Source of the DNA: DATFDN01 sp963756495
Lineage (GTDB): Bacteria; Pseudomonadota; Alphaproteobacteria; Acetobacterales; Acetobacteraceae
Direction: 5' to 3'
DNA: 64,000 nucleotides
Assembly: GCA_963756495.1 (NCBI GenBank)
Contig: CAVWNS010000002.1
Coordinates: 620,001 to 684,000, forward strand
The notes beneath the pieces were generated by a model. The model had not been told where the DNA came from. It saw nothing but the letters and a program-made list of their open reading frames with translations, and did no database searches. This document shows, piece after piece, positions 1-9,004 of this stretch. A program made the translations under genes and the position numbers. Within the stretch, counting starts at the first letter, position 1. The number at the start of each line of letters is the position of its first letter.

Positions 1-1341
1 GCCGCTGATCTTGCGTTTGGTGACGTGGCAGCGGATGTCGCGTTCGGAGCCATTGGTGTGTAGTGGGATTTCCGGTCGGTCGAGCACCATCAGCAATTCG
101 GGCTTGTTGGCATGCAGCCGCTCGAGCAGGCGATCGAGGGTGACGAAGCCGCTTATACACCAGCCGTTCGGCATGCACCCAGCACCATGCGTGCCGGCCG
201 ACCGCGAACTGGCCTGCGTCATCGCTGACAATCACCGCGTCCTGCAGGAAGCCGTGCGCCATCACCGCACCCCACAGCGCGCCTTCCGGGGCGATACACA
301 CCGGGTCGGGTGTGACCTGCAATTCGCTGACGCCGAGATGCCGCAATGGGCCTGCCAGGCCGCCTGGTCGACGAAGCGGGTTTGCGGCTCGGCCGCCAGA
401 CGGCTGATCACCGGCGCGGCGAGCGAGCGGTGGCGCCTGTGGGCCAGGGCCGCCTCGTTGATTACGTAGTCGTCGTGGCCGGCGCGCAGCAGATCGAGGA
501 AGTTGGACACCTCTAAAAACGTCCGGACGGCGATCCTGCACCCAGTAAAATCAGAGACTTAGCAGCGTTCGGCGGTGCGCCGGGAGGGGTTTTTAGAGGT
601 GTCCAGTTGAGCCGGCTCTTGGAGGCCCGCGTGCCGAACCAGGTGAAGCCGTCGTTGCCGATCTGCGTGCAAAAGCCGTTGCGGCCGGCGTGTCGCGCGC
701 CGGTGTCGTCTACCGTGATCCAGGACGCCGTCTGCAACCCCGCCCGCAGCAGGTCACGGCTTTCGGCGAGGAAATCGTCCTGGCGGTCGAGCAACAGCCG
801 CATCACCTGGCGCTTGGAGATGCTGAGACCGAGCGCGCGCAACTGCGCGGTGAGCCGCTCGACAGTCACTTGGCCCTGGTGATGCTGCAGCAACACGAAG
901 CGGCGCAGCTCTGGTCCGAAGTGTCCGACGAGGCCCCCCGGCAGCGGCGCCAGCACTGTCTGCCCATCCGGCGTCACCCAGCGTTCGCGGCGGTAGCGGG
1001 TCACCTGGGCGCGCAGCACCAGATCCTGCACGACGAAGGTGTCGTGCCCTTTGAACCGCGCGCCCGCCGGCACGTCAGCCCGCACCACCCGGTCCTCGAC
1101 GCTGACCCGCGGCGCCGACTTGCCACCCCCCGCTTGCCGTGGCGCAGCGGCTTCGGCGTCGTCGCGTGATCCATGCCGCTCGGCTTGATGTCGGGGCGGC
1201 CTTTCAGCCCTTCAATCGCGCGATCTCCTCGCGCTGCTCCGTCACCACACGCTTCAGCTCGGCAACCGCGCCAAGCAGTCCGATCACCAGAGTTTCGAGT
1301 TCGGCCCGCGAACCATTCGCAAGATCGCTGGGAGCGGACAT
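1..1341 (-). pseudogene. IS66-type transposase, frameshifted and interrupted
   Basis: The minus strand encodes a DDE transposase of the IS66 family. The N-terminal part has a helical stretch followed by GLKGRPDIKPSGMDHAT, the central part contains WITVDDTGARHAG, and near the left edge is the hallmark PLHTNGSERDIRC followed by VTKRKISG. The start ATG is at 1341. The frame breaks near 1210, near 1130 (a run of six G), near 340 and near 145, and a 100-bp element is inserted at 505-604. The 7-mer GTAAGCG (reverse strand of 1411-1417) resembles the usual IS66 terminus and probably marks the element end. No tnpA or tnpB is visible upstream, as in single-gene IS66 relatives. The gene runs off the left edge. 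It is certainly non-functional as read. Confidence 0.85.
505..604. mobile_element. 100-bp MITE-like element with 16-bp perfect inverted ends
   Basis: Positions 505-520 (GGACACCTCTAAAAAC) and 589-604 are perfect 16-bp inverted repeats. The element is flanked on both sides by AGTT (501-504 and 605-608), a 4-bp target duplication. Removing the element and one AGTT restores the IS66 transposase reading as SRLNFLDLLRAGHDDYV, so this is a clean insertion. It has no coding capacity and must have been mobilised in trans by a transposase recognising these ends. The parent family was not identified. Confidence 0.85.
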
Positions 1342-1535
1342 ACCCAGAGCGAAGCATACCCGACCGCGTCAGGGGAACCCCAAAAATGCAGCCCGCCCGG
1401 GGTTTTGCCCCGCTTACTGTGCAACCATGCAAGTTCCTGGAATCAAAGGCGTGGATGGTCGGCCTTCGCCGACCATGACGGGCCATTGGAACTGACCGTT
1501 GCTTGAACAATGCTTTTCCCGCAGCCTGCTAGAAC
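1342..1535. other. Intergenic stretch with a perfect hairpin
   Basis: This gap between the IS66 remnant and the methyltransferase remnant has no gene. It contains a perfect 9-bp stem (ATGGTCGGC at 1455-1463, loop CTTC, complement at 1468-1476) with no U tract, so it is a structural hairpin and not a clear terminator. Confidence 0.5.
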
Positions 1536-2052
1536 CTACCGTCGGTGCCCGACCAGCAGGAACCAGCCGGCATTCCAACTGAAGCTGTTCATCCCGAGGA
1601 ATTTCCGTGGATCGTTGCGCGCCCAACGCAATCTGCGAAGGTAGTCGCCGGCATTCGTGCCCCGGAACACCGGCTTGGCGATCCGCACAATGCTGGAGAC
1701 ATCAATCTGGAGACATCAATGAGGTTTCGGTATCGAGCTCTAACCTCTTCGCCGCTTCGAAAAAACCGAACATGCCCAGGGTAATCGAAATTTGGCACGC
1801 TACAGACGCACCGAGATCCAGACCTCCAAAGCTGAAATCAAAGCCCTGATACGACAAGCCGTCCTGCTTCATAAGCAGTTGCGCCAGAACCCCGCTACCG
1901 CATCCAACCTCTAGGACCGACGTCAGGCCGCCGCATCGAATCTCCTTTGCGACGCGTCGAAACAATGGATAATAGAAGGATTGCTCGGCCGGGACACGAT
2001 ACTCTCGTTCTCTCGCATGAACATCATCGTACGCTTCAACACCGAAATCCAT
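1536..2052 (-). pseudogene. Class I SAM-dependent methyltransferase remnant
   Basis: The N-terminal half has a methyltransferase motif I, SVLEVGCGSGVLAQLL, around residues 45-60, followed by the post-I strand LSYQGFDFS. The C-terminal half, in other frames, reads PNFDYPGHVRFFRS and later SIVRIAKPVFRGTNAGDYL and FSWNAGWFLLVGHRR, typical of methyltransferases found in polysaccharide or glycosylation loci. The middle of the domain appears deleted near 1795. A 14-bp tandem duplication (CTGGAGACATCAAT twice, about 1693-1720) breaks the frame again; removing one copy joins NLIDVS to SIVRIAK. The gene is therefore dead. Its substrate cannot be inferred. Confidence 0.7.
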
Positions 2053-2171
2053 TCTCTACCTCCTGCGGAGCAGTCCACAAGGCAAACATCGGTCCTAGGT
2101 TGATTCAAATAATCAATCGTATCATCGCTGCGCAAGCAATTTGAGCGCTACTGGGGAGAATACCGTCGTGA

Positions 2172-2426
2172 ACTCGCGCTGCTGCGTCAGGTTCATTATG
2201 CGGTCATACTGCCTTCAGACGAGTATCGCTTCGTGCTAGCGGATCGGTCGTGGATTGTATTGCGTCGCTCCGCCCCATGGTCGCGATCGAGACACCCGCA
2301 ATTCGCGACCTGTTCAACGAGGGTGGCGACATTGGCCATGCCGCACGCGATTTGATGGAGTTGGAGGCAATTGTTCTGGAGATCTGGGTCCAATCCCGAA
2401 CCTCATCGTCATGCTCGGCAAGTTGA
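2172..2426 (+). pseudogene. Possible glycosyltransferase C-terminal fragment
   Basis: An open stretch without a credible start reads ASGSVVDCIASLRPMVAIE and then TPAIRDLFNEGGDIGHAARD, which resembles the C-terminal donor-binding half of family GT-B glycosyltransferases (a serine-rich turn, then an acidic residue and a flexible loop). It stops before IS256. No N-terminal half is present. Together with the methyltransferase remnant it may be debris of a glycosylation locus. Family assignment is tentative. The remainder of 2053-2510 shows nothing else convincing. Confidence 0.3.
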
Positions 2427-2510
2427 GACGCTCGCCCGGTTGAGGCAAAATCGGCCCGCTGCCGGGCTTGGAGATGCAATCCGCCCTGATCGGGGAACGC
2501 CTTTCCGTAA

Positions 2511-3925
2511 CCCGTGACGGAGCTATGCGCGAAATTGGGTGATGGAGCGGTGAGAAAGGCGGCGTATCGAGGCGGGTGACGAGCCTGCCTGAACTCCAGA
2601 GGGAGCCGATACGCCCATGACGAGCAATACCACTGTTGTTCCTCTCCGTCAGCCCGATGCTGTCAGCGACCCGTTGACAGCGGTTCTCCGGGATGGCGCG
2701 CGCCGGCTGCTGGCCCAAGCGATTGAAGCCGAGGCGGAAGCCTTCCTGACCTCAATGCAGGATGCTCGCCTGGCGGACGGGCGCGAACGGATCGTGCGCC
2801 ACGGCCATGGCCCCGAGCGAGTGATCCAGACTGGGATCGGTGCGGTTGAAGTGCGGCGGGTCAAGCTGCGCGACCGAGACGCGGGAGAGAACGGCGAGCG
2901 CGTCCGCTTCACCTCGGCGATCCTGCCGCGCTGGACACGACGGACGCGCAGTCTGGATGCGCTATTGCCGATCCTCTACCTGCGCGGCGTCTCGATGGGC
3001 GACTTCCAGGAGGCGCTTGCCGCGCTGCTGGGCAAGGACGCCCCGAACCTGTCGCCGTCGGTGATCGCGCGGCTGCGAGGCGAGTGGGAGGCCGACTACG
3101 CACGCTGGCAACGGCGCGACCTGTCGGCCCGGCGCTATGTCTATATCTGGGCCGACGGGGTTTACCTGCAGGCGCGCATGGAGCCGCAGGCCGAGTGCAT
3201 GCTGGTGCTGATGGGCGCGACACCGGAGGGTAAGAAGGAGCTGGTCGGCTTCCAGGTGGGCATCCGGGAGAGCGCGCAGAGCTGGCGGGAACTGCTGATC
3301 GACCTGAAGGCCCGCGGTTTGGCTATCGCACCCGAGTTGGCTACCGGCGACGGCGCACTCGGCTTCTGGAAGGCGCTCGAAGAGGTGTCGCCGACAACCC
3401 GGCACCAGCGCTGCACGGTGCATAAGACCGCCAACGTGCTCGACAAGCTGCCCAAGTCCGTCCAGCTTGCGGCCAAGGCTGGCCTGCGGGAAATCTGGAC
3501 GGCGCCGGACCGTGCGACAGCTGAGACAGCGATCGCGACGTTTGCCGACAAGTACGGGGCCAAATACGAGAAGGCGGTGATCTGCCTGGTGAAGGACCGT
3601 GACGCGCTGCTAACCGTCTACGACTTCCCCGCCGAGCACTGGGATCACCTGCGCACATCGAACCCGATTGAGAGCGTGTTCGCGACCGTCAGGCACCGCA
3701 CCGTCCGGAGCAAAGGCGCGCTGTCCCAAGATACCGCCCGGCTAATGGTGTTCAAGCTTGTAATGGCGGCGGCGAAAACGTGGCGTCGACTGAAGGGCGA
3801 AAACCAGTTACCAAGGGTCGTTGCAGGTGTCACATTCCGGGACGGCGTCGAGGTTACAGACACGCCGGAGCAAAACGCCGCCTGATCACGGCGTCACCCA
3901 GTTTCCCGCATAGCTCCCCGTGACG
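2511..3925 (+). mobile_element. IS256-family element with 9-bp target duplications
   Basis: The element proper is 2520-3916. Its ends are imperfect inverted repeats of about 25 bp beginning GAGCTATGCG (2520) and ending CATAGCTC (3916). CCCGTGACG is duplicated at 2511-2519 and 3917-3925, the 8-9 bp size expected for IS256. Intact ends, target duplication and open frame suggest a recent insertion. The target lies only 18 bp before the ATG of the downstream acyl-CoA dehydrogenase gene, leaving its ribosome binding site intact but separating it from any upstream promoter. Confidence 0.9.
2617..3885 (+). CDS. IS256 family transposase
   Basis: A 422-residue mutator-type DDE transposase of normal length. 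The catalytic acidic residues are visible in YIWADGVYLQARM (Asp, about residue 187), in ATGDGALGFWKAL (Asp, about 250) and in RTSNPIESVFATVRHR (Glu, about 355). The ATG at 2617 is the first start inside the element after the left inverted repeat. The frame is unbroken, unlike the IS66 and IS-X genes in this window, so it may be active. It catalyses cut-out circle formation and reinsertion of its own element. Confidence 0.95.
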   Translation: MTSNTTVVPLRQPDAVSDPLTAVLRDGARRLLAQAIEAEAEAFLTSMQDARLADGRERIVRHGHGPERVIQTGIGAVEVRRVKLRDRDAGENGERVRFTSAILPRWTRRTRSLDALLPILYLRGVSMGDFQEALAALLGKDAPNLSPSVIARLRGEWEADYARWQRRDLSARRYVYIWADGVYLQARMEPQAECMLVLMGATPEGKKELVGFQVGIRESAQSWRELLIDLKARGLAIAPELATGDGALGFWKALEEVSPTTRHQRCTVHKTANVLDKLPKSVQLAAKAGLREIWTAPDRATAETAIATFADKYGAKYEKAVICLVKDRDALLTVYDFPAEHWDHLRTSNPIESVFATVRHRTVRSKGALSQDTARLMVFKLVMAAAKTWRRLKGENQLPRVVAGVTFRDGVEVTDTPEQNAA

Positions 3926-3942
3926 GCGAGAAAGGTAGTGCC

Positions 3943-5124
3943 ATGAGCAAGGAACTGACGACACTTGACATCGGCGAGGACTACCCCGAGCTGCGCCACT
4001 CAGTTCGCCGGATCTGCGAACGCTACCCAGGCCCCTACTGGCAGGGGCTGGAGGATGCGCAAGACTATCCGACCGCATTCGTCAACGAGTTGACCGAGGC
4101 GGGATTCCTCGGCGCGCTGATCCCGGAGGACTACGGCGGCAGCGGCCTGCCGGTGCGCGCGGCGGCGGTGATCCTGGAGGAGATCAACGCCTCGGGCTGC
4201 GTCGCCAGCCAGGGGCACGCGCAGATGTACATCATGGGCACGCTGCTGCGGCACGGCAGCGCGGCGCAGAAGCGCAAATACCTGCCCGAGATCGCGGCGG
4301 GGCGGCTGCGGCTGCAGGCGTTCGGCGTGACCGAGCCGACGACGGGATCGGACACGACCCACCTCAAGACCCGCGCGGTGCGGCAGGGCGACCACTACGT
4401 GGTTAGCGGGCAGAAGGTGTGGACCTCGCGGGCGATGTACTCGGACATGATGCTGCTGCTGGCGCGCACGACACCGCTCGATCAGGTGGCGCGGCGCACC
4501 GAGGGGTTGTCGGTGTTCCTGGTCGATCTGCGCGAGAAAAACCAGGGCACGGGGCTGGAGATCCGGCCCATTCCGGCGATGATTAACCACAACACGACCG
4601 AGGTGTTCTTCGACAACCTCCGCGTCCCGGCCGAGAACCTGATCGGCGAGGAGGGCAAGGGGTTTCGCTACATCCTGGACGGGATGAACGCCGAGCGCAT
4701 CCTGGTCGCCAGTGAGGCAGTAGGCGACGGGCGCTGGTTCATCAAAAAGGCGACGCAGTACGCGAAGGACCGCGTGGTGTTCGGCAAGCCGATCGGCGCC
4801 AACCAGGGCGTGCAGTTCCCCATCGCCCGAGCCTGGGCCGAGCTGGAGGCGGCCGACATGATCTGCCGCCGTGCTGCCGCCCTGTTCGACGCCGGGAAGG
4901 AGTGCGGGGCGGACGCCAACATCGCCAAGCTGCTCGCCTCCGAGGCGACGTGGAAGGCGGCCGAGGCGACGATGCAGACCTTCGGCGGCTTCTCGTATGC
5001 CAAGGAGTACGAGATCGAGCGGAAATGGCGCGAATGCCGGCTGTATCAGATCGCGCCGATCAGCACGAACCTGGTGCTGGCCTATGTGGGCCAGCACGTG
5101 CTGGGGATGCCGCGATCCTATTGA
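3943..5124 (+). CDS. Acyl-CoA dehydrogenase family protein
   Basis: A 393-residue FAD flavoprotein of the acyl-CoA dehydrogenase superfamily. The N-terminal helical domain is followed by the FAD-binding signature FGVTEPTTGSDTTHLKT (about 127-143) and KVWTSRAMYSD, then the C-terminal helical domain with FGGFSYAKEYEIERKWRE. Where medium-chain enzymes carry YEGT with the catalytic Glu, this protein reads YQIAPISTNLV, so the base must be elsewhere, as in some subfamilies. Substrate unknown. GAGAAAGG lies before the ATG. An IS256 copy sits immediately upstream, so expression may depend on read-out from the element. The TGA overlaps the TTG start of the DUF3833 gene. Confidence 0.9.
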   Translation: MSKELTTLDIGEDYPELRHSVRRICERYPGPYWQGLEDAQDYPTAFVNELTEAGFLGALIPEDYGGSGLPVRAAAVILEEINASGCVASQGHAQMYIMGTLLRHGSAAQKRKYLPEIAAGRLRLQAFGVTEPTTGSDTTHLKTRAVRQGDHYVVSGQKVWTSRAMYSDMMLLLARTTPLDQVARRTEGLSVFLVDLREKNQGTGLEIRPIPAMINHNTTEVFFDNLRVPAENLIGEEGKGFRYILDGMNAERILVASEAVGDGRWFIKKATQYAKDRVVFGKPIGANQGVQFPIARAWAELEAADMICRRAAALFDAGKECGADANIAKLLASEATWKAAEATMQTFGGFSYAKEYEIERKWRECRLYQIAPISTNLVLAYVGQHVLGMPRSY

Positions 5125-5654
5125 TCGTGCGATGGGCACTGCCGGCGCTGATGGTGCTGCTGGGCGGGTGCGGCCGGCCGATGCCGGTCGGCCAGTTCGC
5201 CGGCACCGGGCCGGAATTCGATCCGGTGCGCTTCTTCGCCGGGCATACCGTCTCCTGGGGCGTCGAGGAGAACCGGAGCGGGGCGCCCGTCGCACGGGTG
5301 GTGACCGAGGGATGGGGCGAGCCGGAGGGACCGGACGGGCTGCACATGGTACAGCGCCTGACCATCGGCGACGGCACGGTGCAGACGCGGGATTGGCACC
5401 TGCGCCGGACCGGGCCGGATCGCTACGAGGCGACCGCCAACGACATGGTGGGCACGGCGGTCGGCACGGCGGCCGGCCCAGTGTTTCATTGGCGCTGGGT
5501 GCTGGCGACCCGACCGGGAAACCCGCTGCTGGACGTGTCGATGGAGCAGTGGATGTATCTCATGGCCGACGGTGCGATGGTGAACCGCACCATCATCAGC
5601 AAGCTCGGATTTATCCTCGCCGAGGTGACGGAGCAGTTCGAGCACCAACCGTAG
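5121..5654 (+). CDS. DUF3833 family lipoprotein
   Basis: About 177 residues. A short hydrophobic leader ends in LMVLLGGC, a plausible lipobox with Cys near residue 16, so the protein is probably lipid-anchored. The body (FFAGHTVSWGVEE, then WHLRRTGPDRYEATANDMVG) matches the DUF3833 family, whose molecular role is unknown. The start is taken as TTG at 5121 because it overlaps the upstream TGA in the tetramer TTGA, implying translational coupling; GTG at 5127 is the alternative. It probably forms an operon with the acyl-CoA dehydrogenase. Confidence 0.8.
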   Translation: MIVRWALPALMVLLGGCGRPMPVGQFAGTGPEFDPVRFFAGHTVSWGVEENRSGAPVARVVTEGWGEPEGPDGLHMVQRLTIGDGTVQTRDWHLRRTGPDRYEATANDMVGTAVGTAAGPVFHWRWVLATRPGNPLLDVSMEQWMYLMADGAMVNRTIISKLGFILAEVTEQFEHQP

Positions 5655-5658
5655 CGGA

Positions 5659-5919
5659 TCACGCGTCGGGGATGCGGACCTTCAGTCCTAGCGCGCTTGC
5701 GGCCCGTGCCAGCCGCCGGTCAAGCGTGACCAGCGTCAGGGCGCGGCGGCGGCAGATCGCCGCGTGCAGGGCATCGGGACCCTCCAGCATCAGGTCGAAG
5801 CAGCGGACATACACGCCTGTCAGCCACAGCTGTCCGGCACGGATTTCGCTTGGCGAAGTGCACGGCACGGCTACAGCCTCGCCCGGAAATCCCCACCAGG
5901 CCAGGCCATTACGGATCAC
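5659..5919 (-). pseudogene. VapC-type PIN-domain toxin fragment
   Basis: The last two thirds of an 86-residue frame read EGPDALHAAICRRRALTLVT and LDRRLARAASALGL, the C-terminal half of a PIN ribonuclease with the acidic residues DALH and TLD. The N-terminal strand with the first catalytic Asp is missing and the upstream bases do not supply it, so this looks like a truncated toxin. No VapB antitoxin gene is adjacent. It lies between the convergent DUF3833 and MFS genes. Confidence 0.5.
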
Positions 5920-5988
5920 GCGCGAATCCCCTAGGCCTCCAGGGGCGACGAGTGGAAGTTTTCCTGGCGAGCGTTGCCGGCCCGCGGT

Positions 5989-7290
5989 TCAGGCAGGCAT
6001 CGGGGCCCCGACCGGCCGGCGCGTCATGGTCAACGCCAACGCCGCGCCCACGACCAGCAACACGCCGGCCACGACGAAGGCACTGGTGAAGCTGCCGGTC
6101 GCGCCGACGATGTAGCCGGTGAGGATCGGCGCGGCGAGGCCAAAGATGTTGCCGCCGAGCTGAACCCAGCCGATCGCTGTGCCGATGCTCTTGCCCGCGT
6201 GCAAGAGGTCGTTGGTCAGCGAGTAGGTGTTGACGAACACGCTCTGCACGCAGGCCAGCGAGACGGTGATCACCGTCAGGAGCAGTGCTTCCGACTCGGT
6301 GAACGGGGCGAAGACCATGATCGCCGCGCCAAAGGCCAGGATCACCACCGCCCAGCGGCGCTTGCCCGCCCGCACGGCCTCGGGCGTCAACAGCCTGTCG
6401 CAGATCCACCCGAAGATCAGCGTCAGCACCATCGCGCCGGCATAGCAGATGCCGGTCTGAAAGCCGGAATGCAGGATGTTCAGGTGCCTTGTCTGGACCA
6501 AATACGTCGGCAACCAGGTCAGGAACAGGTACTGCGTGTAGTTCACGCATCCCTGGACCAGGAACAGGCCCCACATAGTCTGATAACTGAGCAGCTCGGT
6601 AAGCTTCATGCCGTGCGTCGCGGTGGTGCCGCCGGGCGCGCGCTCGGCCAGGATCATCTGGCGCTCCGGCGCGGGCAGCCATGTGGCCTGCTCGGGATCG
6701 CGGAACCAGGCGAGCCAGACCGCCACCCAAATGAAGCCGAGCACGCCGGAGATGACGAAGGACCATCGCCAGCCGACCGCGCCGACGAGCCAGCCGACGG
6801 TGGCGGCGGAGATCGCCGTGCCGAAGGCGGGTCCGGAGCCCGAGATCGAGAACGCGAGCGCTCGCTCGCGCACCGGCGCCCACTCGCGTATGGCGCGCGC
6901 CGCGAGTGGGAAGGTGGGTGATTCGCCGATGCCGAGCAGAAGGCGGGTGAAGAACAGGAAGCCGAAGCTCCAGGACAGAGCCGCGAGCGCCGTGGCCGCC
7001 GACCAGAAGCCGATGCAGCGAGCCGCCGTGCGGCGCGTGCCCCACTGGTCGAGCACGAGGCCGGCCGGAAGCTGGCACGGCGCATAGCTCCAGATGAACG
7101 CCGAGAGCAGGTAGCCGACCGCGACCGGGCTCAGCGCGAAGGTGCTGATCAGCACCGGCATGGCGACGGCGAGTACGGTGCGGTCGAAATAGTTGATCAG
7201 CGTCATGCAGAACAACAGCAGGTAGATGACGTAGCGCCTGCTTGTCGTTGTCGCCGCCATCCGTGCGGCGGTGATCCGTGTGGACGCCAT
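5989..7290 (-). CDS. MFS transporter, anion:cation symporter type
   Basis: A 433-residue inner-membrane carrier with about 12 hydrophobic segments. The first helix contains NYFDRTVLAVAMPVL, loop 2-3 has LDQWGTRRTAARC, and loop 4 has GIGESPTFPLAARAIREW, all characteristic of the anion:cation symporter family that takes up hexuronates, glucarate, tartrate or aromatic acids. The substrate cannot be set from sequence. The frame is intact. It lies 21 bp downstream of fhs in the same direction and may share its transcript. Confidence 0.9.
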   Translation of the reverse strand: MASTRITAARMAATTTSRRYVIYLLLFCMTLINYFDRTVLAVAMPVLISTFALSPVAVGYLLSAFIWSYAPCQLPAGLVLDQWGTRRTAARCIGFWSAATALAALSWSFGFLFFTRLLLGIGESPTFPLAARAIREWAPVRERALAFSISGSGPAFGTAISAATVGWLVGAVGWRWSFVISGVLGFIWVAVWLAWFRDPEQATWLPAPERQMILAERAPGGTTATHGMKLTELLSYQTMWGLFLVQGCVNYTQYLFLTWLPTYLVQTRHLNILHSGFQTGICYAGAMVLTLIFGWICDRLLTPEAVRAGKRRWAVVILAFGAAIMVFAPFTESEALLLTVITVSLACVQSVFVNTYSLTNDLLHAGKSIGTAIGWVQLGGNIFGLAAPILTGYIVGATGSFTSAFVVAGVLLVVGAALALTMTRRPVGAPMPA

Positions 7291-7311
7291 GGTTCCCCCC
7301 GTTGCCTGGCG

Positions 7312-9004
7312 TCAGAACAGTCCTTCGATCCGCCCCTCCGCGTCCAGTCGGATCGCCCCGGCTGCCGGCACGCGCGGCAGGCCGGGCATGGTCATGATGT
7401 CGCCGCAGATCGCCACCACGAACCCGGCGCCGGCCGACAGGCGCACGTCGCGCACCGGCAGGATGTGGCCGCTCGGCGCGCCCAGCGCGGTGGGGTCGGC
7501 GCTGAAGCTGTACTGGGTCTTGGCGATGCAGACCGGCACGCTGCCGAACCCCGCCGCCTCGAACTGCTCCAGCCGCCGCGTCACGTGCGGCGGCAGGGCG
7601 ATGTCGGCGGCATGATAGATCTCCCGCGCCACCGTCCGCAGCTTGTCGGCGAGCCCCATCGCATCGGGATAGAGCGGCGCGAAGCGCGCCTGTCCGGCGC
7701 GGATCATGTCGAGCACCGCGCGGGCCAGATGCGTCGCCCCGGCGCCCCCGTCGGCCCAGTGCGTGCACGCCACGACTCGGCACGCCCAGCGCCGCCATCG
7801 CGTCCCGCACCGCCGCCAGCTCGTCGTCGGTGTCGGCGGTGAAGCGATTGATCGCGACCACGACGGGCAGGCCGAACTTGCGCATGTTCTCGACATGGCG
7901 CGCCAGGTTCACCACCCCGCGCGCCACCGCTGGCCACGTCCGCGCGGTCCAGCTCGGTGCGCGCCACGCCGCCCTGCATCTTCAGCGCGCGAATGGTGGC
8001 CACGACGACGCTGCCAGCCGGGCGCAGGCCGGCGGCGCGGCACTTGATGTCGAGGAACTTCTCCGCCCCGAGATCGGCGCCGAACCCCGCCTCGGTCACC
8101 ACCACATCGGCCAGCCGCAGCGCCAGCCGCGTCGCGATCACCGAGTTGCAGCCATGCGCGATGTTGGCGAACGGCCCGCCATGCACCAGCGCGGGCGTGC
8201 CTTCCAGCGTCTGCACCAGGTTGGGCTGCAACGCATCGCGCAGCAGCACCGCCATCGCGCCGTCCGCCTTCAGGTCGCTGCGCGGTGATCGCGCGGCGCT
8301 CGCGCGTCTCGGCCACGATGATGCGCCCGAGCCGCGTTTGCAGGTCGTCGAGGTCGCGCGCCAGGCAGAACACCGCCATGACCTCGCTGGCGACGGTGAT
8401 GTCGAACCCGTCCTCGCGCGGGGCGCCGTTGGCCACGCCGCCGAGCCCGTTGACGATCGCGCGCAGCGCGCGGTCGTTGATGTCGAGCGCGCGGCGGACG
8501 GCGATGCGGCGCACGTCGATGCCCAGCGCGTTGCCCCAGTAGACGTGGTTGTCCACCATCGCGGCCAGCAGGTTGTTGGCGGCGGTGATGGCATGGAAGT
8601 CGCCGGTGAAATGGAGGTTGATCTCCTCCATCGGCACGACCTGCGCCCGCCCGCCGCCGGTCGCGCCGCCCTTCTGGCCGAAGCTCGGGCCCAGGCTTGG
8701 CTCGCGCAGGCAGATCGCCGCGCGCGTGCCCAGCCGGTTCAGCGCGTCGCCGAGCCCGACCGTCGTCGTGGTCTTGCCCTCGCCCGCCGGCGTGGGGCTG
8801 ATCCCGGTCACCAGGACCAATGCGCCCTTGCGATGCCGCTTCAGGCCCGCTTTCCGTCCGTAGCGATTCGATGAAGTCGAAGCCGATCTTGGCCTTGAAC
8901 CGTCCATAGGGCTCGATCGCGTTCGCCGGGACGCCCAGCCGCGCGGCGATTTCGGCAATGGGGCGCAGCCGCGCCGCGCGCGCGATCTCGAGATCGCTCG
9001 GCAT
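7312..9004 (-). pseudogene. fhs: Formate--tetrahydrofolate ligase, several frameshifts
   Basis: Conceptual joining of frames gives a full-length enzyme of about 560 residues that makes 10-formyl-THF from formate, ATP and THF. Visible pieces in order are IAARLGVPANAIEPYGRFKA, the P-loop TPAGEGKTTTTVGLGDAL, FTGDFHAITAANNLLAAMVD, LVHGGPFANIAHGCNS, VVAINRFTADTDDEL, and the C-terminal FVVAICGDIMTMPGLP. Single-base shifts occur near 8860, 8280, 7930 and 7770. Each is a simple indel and all motifs are preserved, so sequencing indels are as likely as real decay. The start ATG directly abuts the stop of phnW. Confidence 0.85.

Noticed and set aside
4000..5295. A 431-residue minus-strand frame opposite the acyl-CoA dehydrogenase
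   Set aside because: Arg-rich antisense shadow; the plus strand encodes an obvious flavoenzyme.
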